From Knufia peltigerae (Eukaryota > Ascomycota > Eurotiomycetes > Chaetothyriales > Trichomeriaceae), in contig JAPDRN010000005.1 in the NCBI GenBank assembly GCA_030247855.1, positions 496,001-560,000 of the forward strand: 64,000 nt of DNA, read 5' to 3'. The notes below the pieces were generated by a model that was not told the origin of the DNA, did not search any database, and worked only from the letters and a program-made list of their open reading frames with translations. Below, piece after piece: positions 20,276-31,171 of this stretch. How positions within the stretch are numbered: position 1 is the stretch's first letter; the number at the start of each line of letters is the position of its first letter. The translations under genes and the position numbers were made by a program.

Positions 20276-22115
20276 GGTTATTCGAATACTTGTAGTCTGT
20301 AGGGTCCGTATAGAAATCAACCCCCAGCGACTCTGCTCAAAGGCTCATCCTGGTCCTGCAGGAGTCCTAGCCAGACCTGCGCAATGGCAGGTGGGAGGAC
20401 TTATGTTTTGATGTAATGCAGCTGTCTCAGGATACCTCGTTGCTGGCAAGTTGTCCAAGGGCGGATGTCTTGGGAAGGAATGAGAGAGGTATTTGTGGGG
20501 GTGATGTTTGTGTTTCAAGGACAAAGAACAGTACAAGTACTCGTGGCGGCGCTCGTATGAGGACAGTGACAACTGCAACAAACAATGCGAATGAGGCCAG
20601 GTAGTTTGTAGAGAGCAAATCCAAGGACGAGAGGTTGACAGCAGCAACAGTGTATAGTAGTACAAGCCAAAGGTGAGTTTGTCAGAAGTGAATGTACTGT
20701 ATCTGGGTGGATTGTCTGGAGGAGGAGCCCAGCGCCCAGGTCCACAGAACTACAAACCCTCGAATACTGGAGGGATGTTGGGTGGGCCGGCAAGTGTAGG
20801 AGGGAATTGAGCCCGAGCCACCAAGAGGTCCAAGCATCAGGCTCATGCTACCGGGGAACCAGGGTTAGAACGATGGTACTTGTACAAGAGGCGATTGATA
20901 GGTCTCAGAAGCCGGGGGGACCCAGTTAGTGATTCGCCAGAGGAGGAATAACGGCGTGCTTTAGCGTCGAGCGGGAGGGCTGTGGACATGGGAAAGATGG
21001 GTCGAGTTTGGTCTCGATGGCGAGAGATGAGGAGTAGGAGGGGGCATTGTTGATGCGAACAGGGAGAGGAGAAGGGAGGATACTGGCGCGAGCGAAGAGG
21101 CTTCCGACATCTGAGGGGCGGAAATGCTGGTCGAGGCGTCCATCGAGAAAGAGTGATTGGATAGAAGAGGAATTCTAGGACGCGGCAACGATGCATCCCT
21201 AGCGCCATGACATGATGCAGCTGTGCACGATCCCTGTCGATACCAGCCTGTTTTATTCGTGGTTGATGTGCAGTAGACGAAATAAGACGAACGAGGCAAT
21301 GGTAAGAAAAAGAGGGAGCGAGAGAGAGCGAGAGTGTCTGCGAGAGCGAGAGGGACAAGGAGCAGGGAGGGGTTTCACATGGAGGGGCAAATCTACCTGC
21401 GCCATCACATCGCCTCGTATTCGAACACGATGCTTCCCACGTGCGTATGCAGCGACTACAGTACGTCCACCTTACGGACTATCAAAATATTCTAGAATTG
21501 TTGTTAATGGTCTGAGATGCACACGAGCGAGGTTGGGAAAAAGACAAAAAGTACACAGACAACAAAACCAAGAGGTGGACGGGATACGAAGCACTCTATG
21601 GAGTAATCAGTCGACTATGGAAGTACGAAGTACTCGTATGTCTCTCACTCTGCCAGCACCTTCTCCCGCCTCCGTTCTCCTTCGATCCCCAGCCATGGTC
21701 GTTTTAACACCCTGATGATCCTTGTCACTCTCTCATACAGACTGTCGGATCTTCGATTTCCACTGAGATCGCCGCCCACAGCATTCCCGTCCCCTGGAGA
21801 CGCTCATCCCTCTCTCATCACTCTTCCGAGCCAGTTAACGCCGGCGATGTCTCTTGACACCCAAGAGACTGGCCCAGGGTTGTTCTCATGGTGCGCCTTA
21901 GCTCGTACACGGCGGCGCGATCATGTCGATCTTGTGCGCATCTTGCCTTCTCGAAACAATTGCATTCACAGCATACAAGATTTCCCATGAATTCCATCGC
22001 TGATGTGCTCGTTGTTGAACACAACGTGTAAAAATGCTCGGCAAACACTCCCAGGAATGAATGAGTATAATTTTGATCACGCTCGGCTGGGCGTCGAATA
22101 CTTGATTCAATTGTT
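20276..22115. other. 1.84-kb gene-free region upstream of pps1
   Basis: This region is the probable pps1 promoter and leader plus the 3' side of the glycosyltransferase gene. It contains a purine-rich GAGA-like tract at about 21300-21370. Overlapping ORFs of up to 170 codons occur on both strands (20843-21358 and 21212-21715), but their residue composition is low-complexity Arg/Ser and they match no family I know. I call no gene. Confidence 0.35.
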
Positions 22116-24089
22116 CTATCGTCCCGCCAGACAAAACAGTGACTCGACAGAGCCGCTGCCTTGGTGCCCCGGGTCGTAGCTAGCGCAGCCTCCGACCGTC
22201 TGCGCGAAATCCTTAGCAAACTGCCACGCCGAAGCTCCAGACTCCTCCCATTCAATCTTAACTCCACTGTACGATATCAACGGCATGGCATCTACAAGGT
22301 TGCTCTGCCGCATCTCCAGACTCATTGACTCCAAGAGCGGCGCTACGAGCGAGGCAGGATGCGGCCGATGCTCTTTTCGTGTCAATCGCTCTACCTCGTC
22401 ATTTGCTGTGAGGACCTGCTCCGCCGCCATCTGAAGCCCATTCGCCTCTGTGGCTTGCTGGCCTGATTGGTCCTGCATATACTCCTCTGGAGAGGTAGGC
22501 AATTCACGATGCATCGTCACTGCTGCCGAACCTCGAGTGGCCGCGTAGTTTGGATACATCATCCAGTAATCACGTGCCCTCATCATTTCAAGCATAGATT
22601 GCAACCAAGATGGGAACTCATGAGACATGGTCGGAGTAGAAGGCACCTTTCCAGACAGATCGGCATCAAGCTCGAGCCGAAGGGATAAGAAAGAACGCAA
22701 CTCCGCCCAGCGCTCACCAAAGTACAGTGCTGCGTTGGTATTCGGCACTTGCCAAAGGACGAGTGGCTCATTCAGCCGACTTGATGTCCAAGGCGCCTCT
22801 GTTTCGAGGTCTGGGGCATGTGTTGGAAGATCCAGTGAGAACCCGATGAGGCGGTTGGCTAGATCTGTCCTCTTTGCAGCATATTTATACTCGAGCAGCG
22901 TGTACATCAACAGCTGAAAGTAGCTCGGTGAGAGCTCTGCCCGAGGTGAGAGCAGAAGGACATGAGATTCGGCAGGGGTCAAAGGGAAAAAAGACTCAAT
23001 TGTTCGCAGGGATGCTTGGGCAGGTGACAGAACGTTCTTGTCGACTCGACGTCTTACCACCAACTTGGTGTTACCACTGCTATCATCAGAGGGCCACTGA
23101 AAGCGTGAAATGTAGTCAGAAAGGAACGGGTCGACATCGGCTGGAAGCTCGATGATCAGGCGTGGCACGGCCCAGCCAGAGTAATCCGCTTCTTTGATTG
23201 AACGTAGAAGCCGAATGAGCGATGCCGAAGATTCGGGCTGTGCCTGGATCACAATATCGACGTGAATCTTGCTGACATGATTCAGAGATGCAGCTCCCAG
23301 AGAGGAAACCCAAGAGAGACTTCCGAGACCACCAGCAGGCAGAGCGATAAGTGAAAGACCCAACGCATTGGATTTCTCTCTCAATGCTTTGACAAAATAG
23401 CCAGCCTCGAAGTCATCGTCGCCGACTAGTACCGCACTAAGCTGTGCATATGAATGAATGTGTCCCAAGCCTGCCCTAGCACTAACATCCAACCTCGTCT
23501 CAGACGAGAGGGCTGGAAAGTCTGGCCGCGCATCGTGAAGAAGTACATCACAGTCGTCGCGTGGAATACCGTTCAGAGCTTTTATGTCTGCCCAGCTGGC
23601 AATTGAACGTCCCATGAAGGCGACTTGCACACGAGTTCGATTGTACTGTGCCATGGAACAAGCGACCGGCAGTATTCGTGGTATGCTCTCGAGCCTTGAT
23701 ACAGCAAACAGAATACTACCCTTTGAGTCGCGAGTAGCGGAGACCCTGCGAAGGGACTTTCCGAGGTGTAGAAACACTATAGGCCCTTCATAATTGTTGT
23801 CCTTTCCGATACCGGTCTGTTCTTGACTTTGCCATGCTTGCTGTTGTTGTAGCCCGGGACTCAATCGACCGAAGCGCGAATCGTAACGTTCTGAGACTGG
23901 CGGCAAGTCTGTGGGCATGTTCTTGAAGAATAGATACAGGAAGCATATCCCAAGTATGGCTAGGATTGTACGTCGACGTCGGAGGAATCTCCACGAGCCG
24001 AGCTTTGACGTGTATGCACGCGCAGGCACGAAGCCATCCTTTTTGTCGTGAGCCCTGATCTCAGGCAGGAATCGGCTCCTGGCAGCCAT
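22116..24089 (-). CDS. Type II membrane glycosyltransferase-2-like protein
   Basis: A single 657-aa exon from ATG at 24089. A basic cytosolic tail (FLRRRRT) precedes one membrane helix at about residues 40-57 (ILAILGICFLYLFF), and the large C-terminal part would face the Golgi/ER lumen. The layout matches fungal proteins annotated as glycosyltransferase 2, with blocks LFAVSRLESIPRILPVACSM, NRTRVQVAFMGR, DDCDVLLHDARPDF, a DDDFE motif, HVDIVIQAQPESSASLIRLL, PRLIIELPADVDPFLSDYI and ESHVLLLSPRAELSPSYFQL. Substrate and linkage are unknown; catalysis has not been shown for this subgroup, to my knowledge. It diverges from the PPR-like gene, about 0.4 kb apart. Confidence 0.75.
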   Translation of the reverse strand: MAARSRFLPEIRAHDKKDGFVPARAYTSKLGSWRFLRRRRTILAILGICFLYLFFKNMPTDLPPVSERYDSRFGRLSPGLQQQQAWQSQEQTGIGKDNNYEGPIVFLHLGKSLRRVSATRDSKGSILFAVSRLESIPRILPVACSMAQYNRTRVQVAFMGRSIASWADIKALNGIPRDDCDVLLHDARPDFPALSSETRLDVSARAGLGHIHSYAQLSAVLVGDDDFEAGYFVKALREKSNALGLSLIALPAGGLGSLSWVSSLGAASLNHVSKIHVDIVIQAQPESSASLIRLLRSIKEADYSGWAVPRLIIELPADVDPFLSDYISRFQWPSDDSSGNTKLVVRRRVDKNVLSPAQASLRTIESFFPLTPAESHVLLLSPRAELSPSYFQLLMYTLLEYKYAAKRTDLANRLIGFSLDLPTHAPDLETEAPWTSSRLNEPLVLWQVPNTNAALYFGERWAELRSFLSLRLELDADLSGKVPSTPTMSHEFPSWLQSMLEMMRARDYWMMYPNYAATRGSAAVTMHRELPTSPEEYMQDQSGQQATEANGLQMAAEQVLTANDEVERLTRKEHRPHPASLVAPLLESMSLEMRQSNLVDAMPLISYSGVKIEWEESGASAWQFAKDFAQTVGGCASYDPGHQGSGSVESLFCLAGR

Positions 24090-24494
24090 AGGACTGGGTG
24101 AGGTACGTCACATTTGGCGTCGAAAAGGAGTCGCCAGTATGACGTGAGGTCGATCTTATTGTCTGTAAACTAAGATAATCTCAAAGCATGCATCGTATAT
24201 CTGTGGGAATATCTTGCTTGAGCATTGCAAGTCTACCAAATGAGGAGTGGGTAACAAAAGTGTCTGATAGGAACGCGGTCGCGCAGGTACGACCAAAATG
24301 AGGAGCCAATGATATGAGACTGACATGAATTATTTCCGTCCAAACACGTGACCGATATAGAGCTTGCGATGGACGGAATCAACGTAAATCATTCCACCGC
24401 ATGCCGATTTCTCTGCACCAACACCATTCCTCCTCTTGTTTTTCCCTTGACTCTATGCTTGACCTCGGGGTGGTGGAAGATATATGCTCGGGAG
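24090..24494. promoter_or_regulatory. Compact bidirectional upstream region
   Basis: About 400 bases separate the divergent starts of the glycosyltransferase-like and PPR-like genes, so both promoters must be here. An alternative upstream in-frame ATG for the PPR gene (24369) lies inside it. No specific factor site is called. Confidence 0.45.
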
Positions 24495-27074
24495 ATGCGA
24501 GCACTATGGGCCCAATTACCCCGGCCTAGACTCAGCGGCTGCCCTCCTCTCCGATCGATCGAGACGACCACACCTTTATTAGTACGGAAGACTACTACAG
24601 CTCCCCTCAGACGCCGACCTACGTTCAACGATGTATTCACAATCTTCCTTGCTCCTGTGCTTGCCGCAGTCCTCATAGTCGACACCAGCTGGAAAGCAAA
24701 GCAAAGAAAAGATTGGGATGACAAACTCCTCGTCATTCACGAAGAGATCCGAGAGATCAATGAGCGAGAACAGCGGGTTAGAAATGCTCTTCAGCTTCGA
24801 GGCATCCGGAGAGGGATTTGCGAACAGAGACGAGGGTATTCGACAGCTGCAAACGCTCGAGTAGACGCGGTAGAGGAGTTCGACAATGAAGTGGAAATGC
24901 CATTGTGGGAAGGAAATGGGGAAGGTTGTATGCCTCATGTCTACAACCCCGGGTTGCGGAGCTATGCGAAGCAAATGGTAGACGTGAAGCCTGCGGAAAT
25001 ATACGAAGACGCAAAGTTCTCGCCGGCAGAACTTGCTGGCTTCCAAAGATATCATCGACTCAACGCTATCATGCTTTCCCTGAGACTGCTGCTCCACCTC
25101 CAGGTCGGACCGAGCCCCTACTTCAGTCTCGCTCCAGGAGAGGATGCTGCAGACGTGGAGAATGTCGAGTTTTCCCAGGACAGCAACCGACTCATTGAGA
25201 TGTTGCGACTGACTCGGGATGAGATGAGAACATTCAGACATCGGGAAGACCTTCTCCGCATTTCATATCGTATCGAAGCTCAAGCGTACAGATCTGATCT
25301 AAATAATGCTGTCTGGGAATTAACAACAGCCTTCCGTGCAGGGGACATAAACCTCGTCGACCTCATCAATCGCTTTGGACAAGTACTCTTGGAGAGCACT
25401 CAGGTTCTGTCTGTGTCCTCATACATCGAGCTCATTCGAGCTTTCTCGACCAATGGTCACTACAGCCTGGCCTACTTTGTCATTGCAGCCTTGAAGAAGA
25501 GCACGTTGCCATTGACCGATAACGCAGTGTTTTACATGCTATTGCAGATCGGTCAAGTCTGTGATTCTCGGTCCTTGAATCACCTCTTACCAGAGATAAC
25601 AAGGTCAGATTCAAGAGTGAATGTTATCAGCCCTTGGAAAAGGGTCCATGCAAATGGCCTGGATCTACCCGTCCCTGCGTCCTTGAATGTGAAGCTGCTG
25701 CAGGTGTTGATATATGCAGCTTTACGGTGTGGACAACCTGAGCGTGCGGAAGGTTGGCTGTCTCTGTTACAAGAGATGGACTATGGCGGGTTCAGGAAAA
25801 ACCATCTGTTCAGAAGCTTTCTAACATATTACACACAACAACGCAATTGGGAAAAAGGGCAAATCTGGCTCCGACGTTCAATTGAACACGCATCAACCAT
25901 TGCAACATATACATACAAGGGCTTCGTACGCGTGGTCTACCGCATGCTTGATCTCTGCGTCACATGTCGGAAACTGCCCGAGTATACAATCATCCTGGAC
26001 GCTGCAGTCAAGTCTGGCATAAGTGCACCAATACCCGTCCGCAATCCTAATATGCGCAAAATTCTGTACGCTAGGGGATGCAGCATCCTGAATGAGTGGG
26101 CTTCTCTTCCTATCTCAGAGGACGTCAGCTCGCTCACTCCTGCTGAAAAGGCCGAAATTTTTGTGAAGGAGTGCGGCGTTTTCTTGAAGCACATTTCTGA
26201 TGCACCAAAATCGGCTTCGGTTTCGCCAGAGCAGGAGGATGAAGGGGACTTGGTATTCGTGCCTTTTACTCGGCAAACTTCACTTAGGTACGCTGTTCGT
26301 CGTCAGCTGAAATCCGATCATCCTGTGCCGGCACTAGGCACCCACCAAAGCGAAGTGATGAGTGATGAGCAGGCGAGGATCAACAGCAGAAATATGCATA
26401 ACAACGAGCAAGCAGATACCATCAATCATTTAGCGCTTACCGCGACCGAGTTGAGAGAGCAACTTAAAAGAGTGGAAGAGTCTGAGCGTGAACTCACAAA
26501 GAGAAGTGCACAACTGGAAGCCGACTTGCAACGAAAGCTCTATGTTGCTGAGCAGGAGAGAGCCGAAGTCAAAGCTCAAATGGAAAAGAACTCGGCTGAA
26601 TTCGAGGAACAATTACGAGAGTCTCGAGCACTTTTGAACCAACTCCAACATTTGAATCAATTATCTATGGAGGAACAAGCTCAACTCAGGAAAGAGGTAT
26701 CGGAGTTGAGAGCAATCGCCAGACTAGCAAATGAGAAGCAGCAGAAGGAGAAGACAGAGCGATCAAATAATGACAAAACGAAGATCATGCATCGGTCGAG
26801 CGCGAGACGTGAACAGAAGAAAATCACCATCAGCGAACCCTCGAGAGAACCCGAGACTGCTGCTGACCAGGTCAGTGCTGGATCAAATGGGGCTTCGGGT
26901 CTAGACCAGGACTTCCATTTTTACACGAAATCGTTCGCATACTGTGAGCCAAAGGCCAGAAGTCCCTATAGGCGTTTGAGACTACTACCTATGAACCATG
27001 TGGGACGCCGTCAACGTATTTTGGAGACCCAAGGAGAGGATGACCACCCGGTCCCACCAAGTGCCCATGTTTGA
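24495..27074 (+). CDS. Mitochondrial pentatricopeptide-repeat-like protein
   Basis: A single 859-aa exon if read from the ATG at 24495. That start gives an Arg-rich, acid-free N-terminus (MRALWAQLPRPRLSG) suited to mitochondrial import. An ATG at 24369 would add 42 unconvincing residues. A hydrophobic stretch (FTIFLAPVLAAVLIVDTSW) follows. The middle part (about residues 270-520) is helical-repeat-like, with tandem helix pairs such as SYIELIRAFSTNGHYSLAYF and LNVKLLQVLIYAALRCGQPE typical of PPR-like folds. Residues about 640-760 form a long Glu/Arg/Gln-rich coiled coil, and the tail is basic. Such fungal proteins usually act in mitochondrial RNA processing or translation (family inference); the transcript target is unknown. 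Confidence 0.7.
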   Translation: MRALWAQLPRPRLSGCPPLRSIETTTPLLVRKTTTAPLRRRPTFNDVFTIFLAPVLAAVLIVDTSWKAKQRKDWDDKLLVIHEEIREINEREQRVRNALQLRGIRRGICEQRRGYSTAANARVDAVEEFDNEVEMPLWEGNGEGCMPHVYNPGLRSYAKQMVDVKPAEIYEDAKFSPAELAGFQRYHRLNAIMLSLRLLLHLQVGPSPYFSLAPGEDAADVENVEFSQDSNRLIEMLRLTRDEMRTFRHREDLLRISYRIEAQAYRSDLNNAVWELTTAFRAGDINLVDLINRFGQVLLESTQVLSVSSYIELIRAFSTNGHYSLAYFVIAALKKSTLPLTDNAVFYMLLQIGQVCDSRSLNHLLPEITRSDSRVNVISPWKRVHANGLDLPVPASLNVKLLQVLIYAALRCGQPERAEGWLSLLQEMDYGGFRKNHLFRSFLTYYTQQRNWEKGQIWLRRSIEHASTIATYTYKGFVRVVYRMLDLCVTCRKLPEYTIILDAAVKSGISAPIPVRNPNMRKILYARGCSILNEWASLPISEDVSSLTPAEKAEIFVKECGVFLKHISDAPKSASVSPEQEDEGDLVFVPFTRQTSLRYAVRRQLKSDHPVPALGTHQSEVMSDEQARINSRNMHNNEQADTINHLALTATELREQLKRVEESERELTKRSAQLEADLQRKLYVAEQERAEVKAQMEKNSAEFEEQLRESRALLNQLQHLNQLSMEEQAQLRKEVSELRAIARLANEKQQKEKTERSNNDKTKIMHRSSARREQKKITISEPSREPETAADQVSAGSNGASGLDQDFHFYTKSFAYCEPKARSPYRRLRLLPMNHVGRRQRILETQGEDDHPVPPSAHV

Positions 27075-28570
27075 GTCTGATTTGGTCTCCGAATCGCAAG
27101 TTCGGAGTGCACTGTCTGCTTCGATTAGCGGTCGTTAGCATGTCTCACGGCCCCTTCTCAACTGTTTGATGGACGGGTGTGAAGGTCAGCTCAACATTGC
27201 CATCCAGTTGCCTTCTATACAGAGGCAATCGAAACCAATCTGGAGCCGACACACGGCAAAGGTGTTGGCTATGATCGATGAGTGGCTGAACAACCTAACA
27301 TATCCGTACTACCTGTTTCCCATCGGGAGGTGAGCAAGCTGTCCTCACCGCGGCTTGGTCGACACCAGGAAGACAGGAGGACGTAGAGTGGTAACTTTCC
27401 GTGCATGAATCAGCACTGGCCCAGTCAGTTCTGGGAATATGTGGCTTGCAGCAAGTGAGCATACAGATATCAACGTCGGCCGAAACCTCCCTTTCTCTGA
27501 ACGACGCCTCAACGATTGGGAATCGATGGTTACGAACTAGGTTCGGAGAACATGTCACCTCCCTGGTTGGAAGAGGGCCTTGCAAATGACAAATTTCCGG
27601 CATCGAGGGCCTCCGGATCCGTTCAAACCATGGCAAAAGACGCCAGGATGTATGTACTTTGATGGTGGCAAGCCAGCATACGGGCGGGGGTGGTTCTTCT
27701 CTCGGACCTCCACAGGGGGCCGTGGCAAGTATGAAACCACAAAAGAGGAAGCGTCGTCTTTTCGTCGCCCTGTCAACAGAGCTCGCGTCCCAAAAAAGGC
27801 ACGACTTGGACCACCCGTGAATACGGTCGAGACGGGGATCGCGCCCGGGCACTGTTTTGGACTTTCGGTCACAATCGAGTCAGTCGTGGTGGCCGACGTG
27901 GGCACCTCTCGTGTGTCTCTACATAGAATTGGAAGATGTGATTGCACACAAAGAAGATGAAGGATGTAAAATTTATGGGTACCAAAAAATAAAACAAAAA
28001 CACCTTGCTCTTTATGACCATGTCTATTCATTCATGTCCCATCGAATCAAGGGTCGAGTCTTCCAAACGTGAGAGCTCTACTCCGTACGAACGAACATCT
28101 GCTGTACGCCCGCCAAATCTAATCGCCACGCGCCCGACGTCTGTAAATTTCAAAAAATGTACTTGTATCTCGTAAGGCCCCTCCCCGCCCAATGCGAATT
28201 GCATGCATAATGATGATGATGATGATGCCCCAAATTGCAGACGCCTATGTTTCGTTTCAATTTCGTGAAAAAAATGTCCCATGGTCCGAACACATGGGGA
28301 GGATGTTGCCCATCGCCATTGTCAGTAAAGCCCCAACAGGTCATGCAGGGCAATGCATTATATTTCGTAAAGTCGTATGGAGTATATTTGGGGGGTGAAA
28401 AAGGTTTCCGGCCGTCGTAAACTTCGGAGAGATTGTGTATCTGTAATAGAGAGAGAGAGGGGGGGATGGTGAGTGAGTGTGTGCGTGTCGAGCACCTCGT
28501 GCTTGTGATGCGTGGGCAGGAAGAAGGTATGCCTGGGTAAAGTCGGTCGTGATAAGTCGAACAAGTTTAT
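27075..28570. other. 1.5-kb convergent intergenic region
   Basis: This region lies between the 3' ends of the PPR-like and UCS genes. Opposed ORFs of 126-185 codons (27295-27960) are Cys/Pro/Arg-rich and without family features. An (ATG)n microsatellite sits at 28207-28228 and a TACTCCGTA motif at 28079-28087. No gene is supported; such length between convergent genes could host a non-coding RNA (inference). Confidence 0.35.
28207..28228. repeat. (ATG)n trinucleotide microsatellite
   Basis: About seven ATG/GAT units in a row in the intergenic region downstream of the UCS gene. Confidence 0.85.
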
Positions 28571-31171
28571 TCACTCCACAAGAGTCTTGAGTGCGTCGAC
28601 GCCTATTTGTAACAAGGTAGGATCCTTGGTCTTTTTCAGACACGTCTTCAACTTTTCCACGGCACCTTGTCGTTTGAACGAGGTCCTCGCCCTGGTGGCC
28701 AGGGCGTCGTCTTCCTCACACACCATGTTCCTCACCACCACGAGCCCCCTGTGGACGATTCCCGCGTCGTCGTCCCGGCAAAGATCCAACAGGATCTCGG
28801 GCGAGCGTTCAAACTCCAAGAGTGCCGATACGACGGAAGAGTATCCCTCGGTCAACATGGCCAAGGCACCGCTGGCCGCCCTCCTCGTCGGCATGTCGTC
28901 GACGTCGGCCATGGCGATGAGCAAGTGGAGCCGTTGACCGGCGCGACTGGAACCGTCGGCGAACTTCTCGGCACACGCAGGGTGAACGGTCAAGTTGCAG
29001 ATCAACTCGCACGCGGCCCGTCGTATCATGCCGTTGTTTCCCAGCAACAACTCCTCGATTTCGTCCCAGGCGGTCTTGATGATGCTGTTGGCCGCGCTCG
29101 GCTCCGGGGCCGACGCGAGGTTGGTGAGGGCAAGTAAACTTTCAAACACGGCCAGAAGATCCCGCGGCTGATCACTAAAGACCGGCTGGCCGCGTGGAGT
29201 TTTCAGCAGAGCCACGAGGGGAATCACTGCATCCGTGATATGTGGCGTCGAGCCTGCGGCGAAGACATGCGACGGGTTGAGAGATATCAACACTCGTGCG
29301 AGAGCATGGGCGGCGTCGATGGTCGCATTGTTATTCTCCGAAGACTCCAAATTCTTTTGAGCGTGGAGGATCAAGAGTTTCACCGCTCCTTGTTGGGCGA
29401 TTTTGCCTCGGTCTTTCGAATTCTTGGACAAGGACAATAATATTCGATCCGTCAATTGGGACGTCGCCGGCGACCGGCGTTTGTTAAGTTTGACCAATGT
29501 GGCGACCACTCCTGCTTCCACCACGGCCGAGCACCGTGCCTTTACGTGATCGTCGTTCTCGAGCGGACTGGGGTCGGCGGGTTTCGTGGCATTGGCGTAG
29601 GCTTTCAACTGTGATATTCTCTTTTGTTCTTCTGACAGGTTCGCGGGATATTGAGTCAAGTTCGAGATGATGCTTAACCCACCGACGACCACTTCGGGTG
29701 AATCGTGAGACGAGTTCAACGTGTCGAGTAGGGATTTCAAAAAGGTGGGATCCTTGGCGAGCGATTCTTTGACCTCGGGCTTCAAAGACGTGTACGCAAG
29801 GCCTTCAATCGAGTCAGAAACATTTCTTCCTTCTTCAACGACAAGGGTAGTTTTGAAAAGATCAACAAGTTCACTGACATCTTCATCCGCCTGGTTGGCT
29901 CTCTGATCTCCCGCCCTGGCACCAGACGTTCTCAATTTTGCCAAGACCGTCGCTGAGAGCGAAGGTTGCTTCCCAGTTCCATTGCTGACTTTATGAGCGA
30001 GCCATGGGGTACAGTATTGTGCAATGGCCGTGCGACAGGCCCCGTCCAGGCAGGCAGCATTCACCAGCATGAGGAAAGCGTCATGTACTATGGGATTGCT
30101 GAATTGGTTTTCTAGCAGAGGCATGATTGACGGCAGAAAGCCCTCAGTCAAGAACAGCTGGGCCATCATGGTGGGCACCACAGGGAACAGATGTGCACTG
30201 GCGGAGAATGCCAGCACGAGATCATCACCCTTTTGTCGCTCCACATGCTTCCGAATGTAATCGTAGAGAAAGTCTTGGCCTGTGCTATCCGCGACTTCGA
30301 AGAATTTGGAGAGGACGAGCGTGGCTTGCCCACGGACCACGGCTGGTAGCCTGAGGTCGAGGGAGCCCATCAGAGCCTCGAAAGCCTCACCGTCAATGAA
30401 GGTGTGCAGTCGCTGGGTGTCGGCTATCAACAAGAGGGCGATGCCTTTTAGTGCGCGGCCATCGTGGTCGTGTCCGGTCTCCATCAATTTCGCGAGAAAG
30501 AGCTGGAAAAGATCATCTTCGACGCGGAGTCGAACATCTTCCGACGACCAGAGCGAGCCGTCGAGCACGATGGAGCGGAGACAATTTGCCGCATCATCGC
30601 CACGTTCATAGACATTGTCAAAGAATTCCGTGGTTGACGCCTGGAGCTCGGTAGCAAGATATTGACGGACGGGTTGACTCTGCCTCGCAAGCTCGGCTAT
30701 GATGAAATCCTGGGCAGACGAGAGGGTGGTGGGTTGGCTCTCGAGAACAATCTGTAGACATTCAAGTGCCACGGGAGCGGCATTGGCGGCATCGGGACTT
30801 TTCAAATAATTTACCGCCTCGTCTCCAGCGGTGCTGTCGTGGTACAAGAAATATCTCCGACACAAATCACGAAGTGGCGAGCTAAGCTGATCGTTGTGGA
30901 TGGCCAAAAAAGCGGCTTTGACGTCTGGATTGTCGTTCACCAGAGCTGCAGCCTCGCGTAATTTTCGAGAGGCTTGCTGGACGTTTATTAGTGTATGAAT
31001 TCGGCAGTTATGAGAAAAACCACATACCACTTTATCGCCCGACAAGGACAATGCGACGGCTTCGTTGGCCAGAACGGAGGCGCGCTCTTCGGATAATTTC
31101 CGGGTCATACGTTGGACGGCGGCCATTTTCGACATTGAAGACGGCGCCGAGATCGGATAGGCTTTGACCAT
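28571..31171 (-). CDS. UCS-domain myosin co-chaperone (She4/UNC-45 type)
   Basis: Two exons, 31171-31028 and 30976-28571, give 849 aa. The 51-nt intron (31027-30977) has donor GTATGT, a branch-like CACTAATA and acceptor GTCCAG. It is in frame and stop-free; its removal joins LSGDKV to ASRKLREAAALVNDNPDVKA, a TPR-like helix pair. The rest is an armadillo-like solenoid containing a UNC-45/Cro1/She4 central domain, with repeats such as RRAACELICNLTVHPACAEK and TLVKLNKRRSPATSQLTDRI. These proteins fold and stabilise myosin motor heads and act in endocytosis, polarised growth and cytokinesis. The first in-frame ATG is 31171. The ATG at 31126 has a better context (AAAATGG), so a shorter start is possible. 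It diverges from tfb4. Confidence 0.85.
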   Translation of the reverse strand: MVKAYPISAPSSMSKMAAVQRMTRKLSEERASVLANEAVALSLSGDKVVCGFSHNCRIHTLINVQQASRKLREAAALVNDNPDVKAAFLAIHNDQLSSPLRDLCRRYFLYHDSTAGDEAVNYLKSPDAANAAPVALECLQIVLESQPTTLSSAQDFIIAELARQSQPVRQYLATELQASTTEFFDNVYERGDDAANCLRSIVLDGSLWSSEDVRLRVEDDLFQLFLAKLMETGHDHDGRALKGIALLLIADTQRLHTFIDGEAFEALMGSLDLRLPAVVRGQATLVLSKFFEVADSTGQDFLYDYIRKHVERQKGDDLVLAFSASAHLFPVVPTMMAQLFLTEGFLPSIMPLLENQFSNPIVHDAFLMLVNAACLDGACRTAIAQYCTPWLAHKVSNGTGKQPSLSATVLAKLRTSGARAGDQRANQADEDVSELVDLFKTTLVVEEGRNVSDSIEGLAYTSLKPEVKESLAKDPTFLKSLLDTLNSSHDSPEVVVGGLSIISNLTQYPANLSEEQKRISQLKAYANATKPADPSPLENDDHVKARCSAVVEAGVVATLVKLNKRRSPATSQLTDRILLSLSKNSKDRGKIAQQGAVKLLILHAQKNLESSENNNATIDAAHALARVLISLNPSHVFAAGSTPHITDAVIPLVALLKTPRGQPVFSDQPRDLLAVFESLLALTNLASAPEPSAANSIIKTAWDEIEELLLGNNGMIRRAACELICNLTVHPACAEKFADGSSRAGQRLHLLIAMADVDDMPTRRAASGALAMLTEGYSSVVSALLEFERSPEILLDLCRDDDAGIVHRGLVVVRNMVCEEDDALATRARTSFKRQGAVEKLKTCLKKTKDPTLLQIGVDALKTLVE

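Noticed and set aside
21212..21715. A 167-codon + strand ORF upstream of pps1
   Set aside because: It runs through a GAGA-like purine tract encoding an Arg/Glu run and has no family features.
27295..27960. Opposed ORFs of 126 and 185 codons in the PPR-UCS gap
   Set aside because: They overlap on opposite strands, have odd Cys/Pro/Arg composition and no recognisable motif or splice structure.
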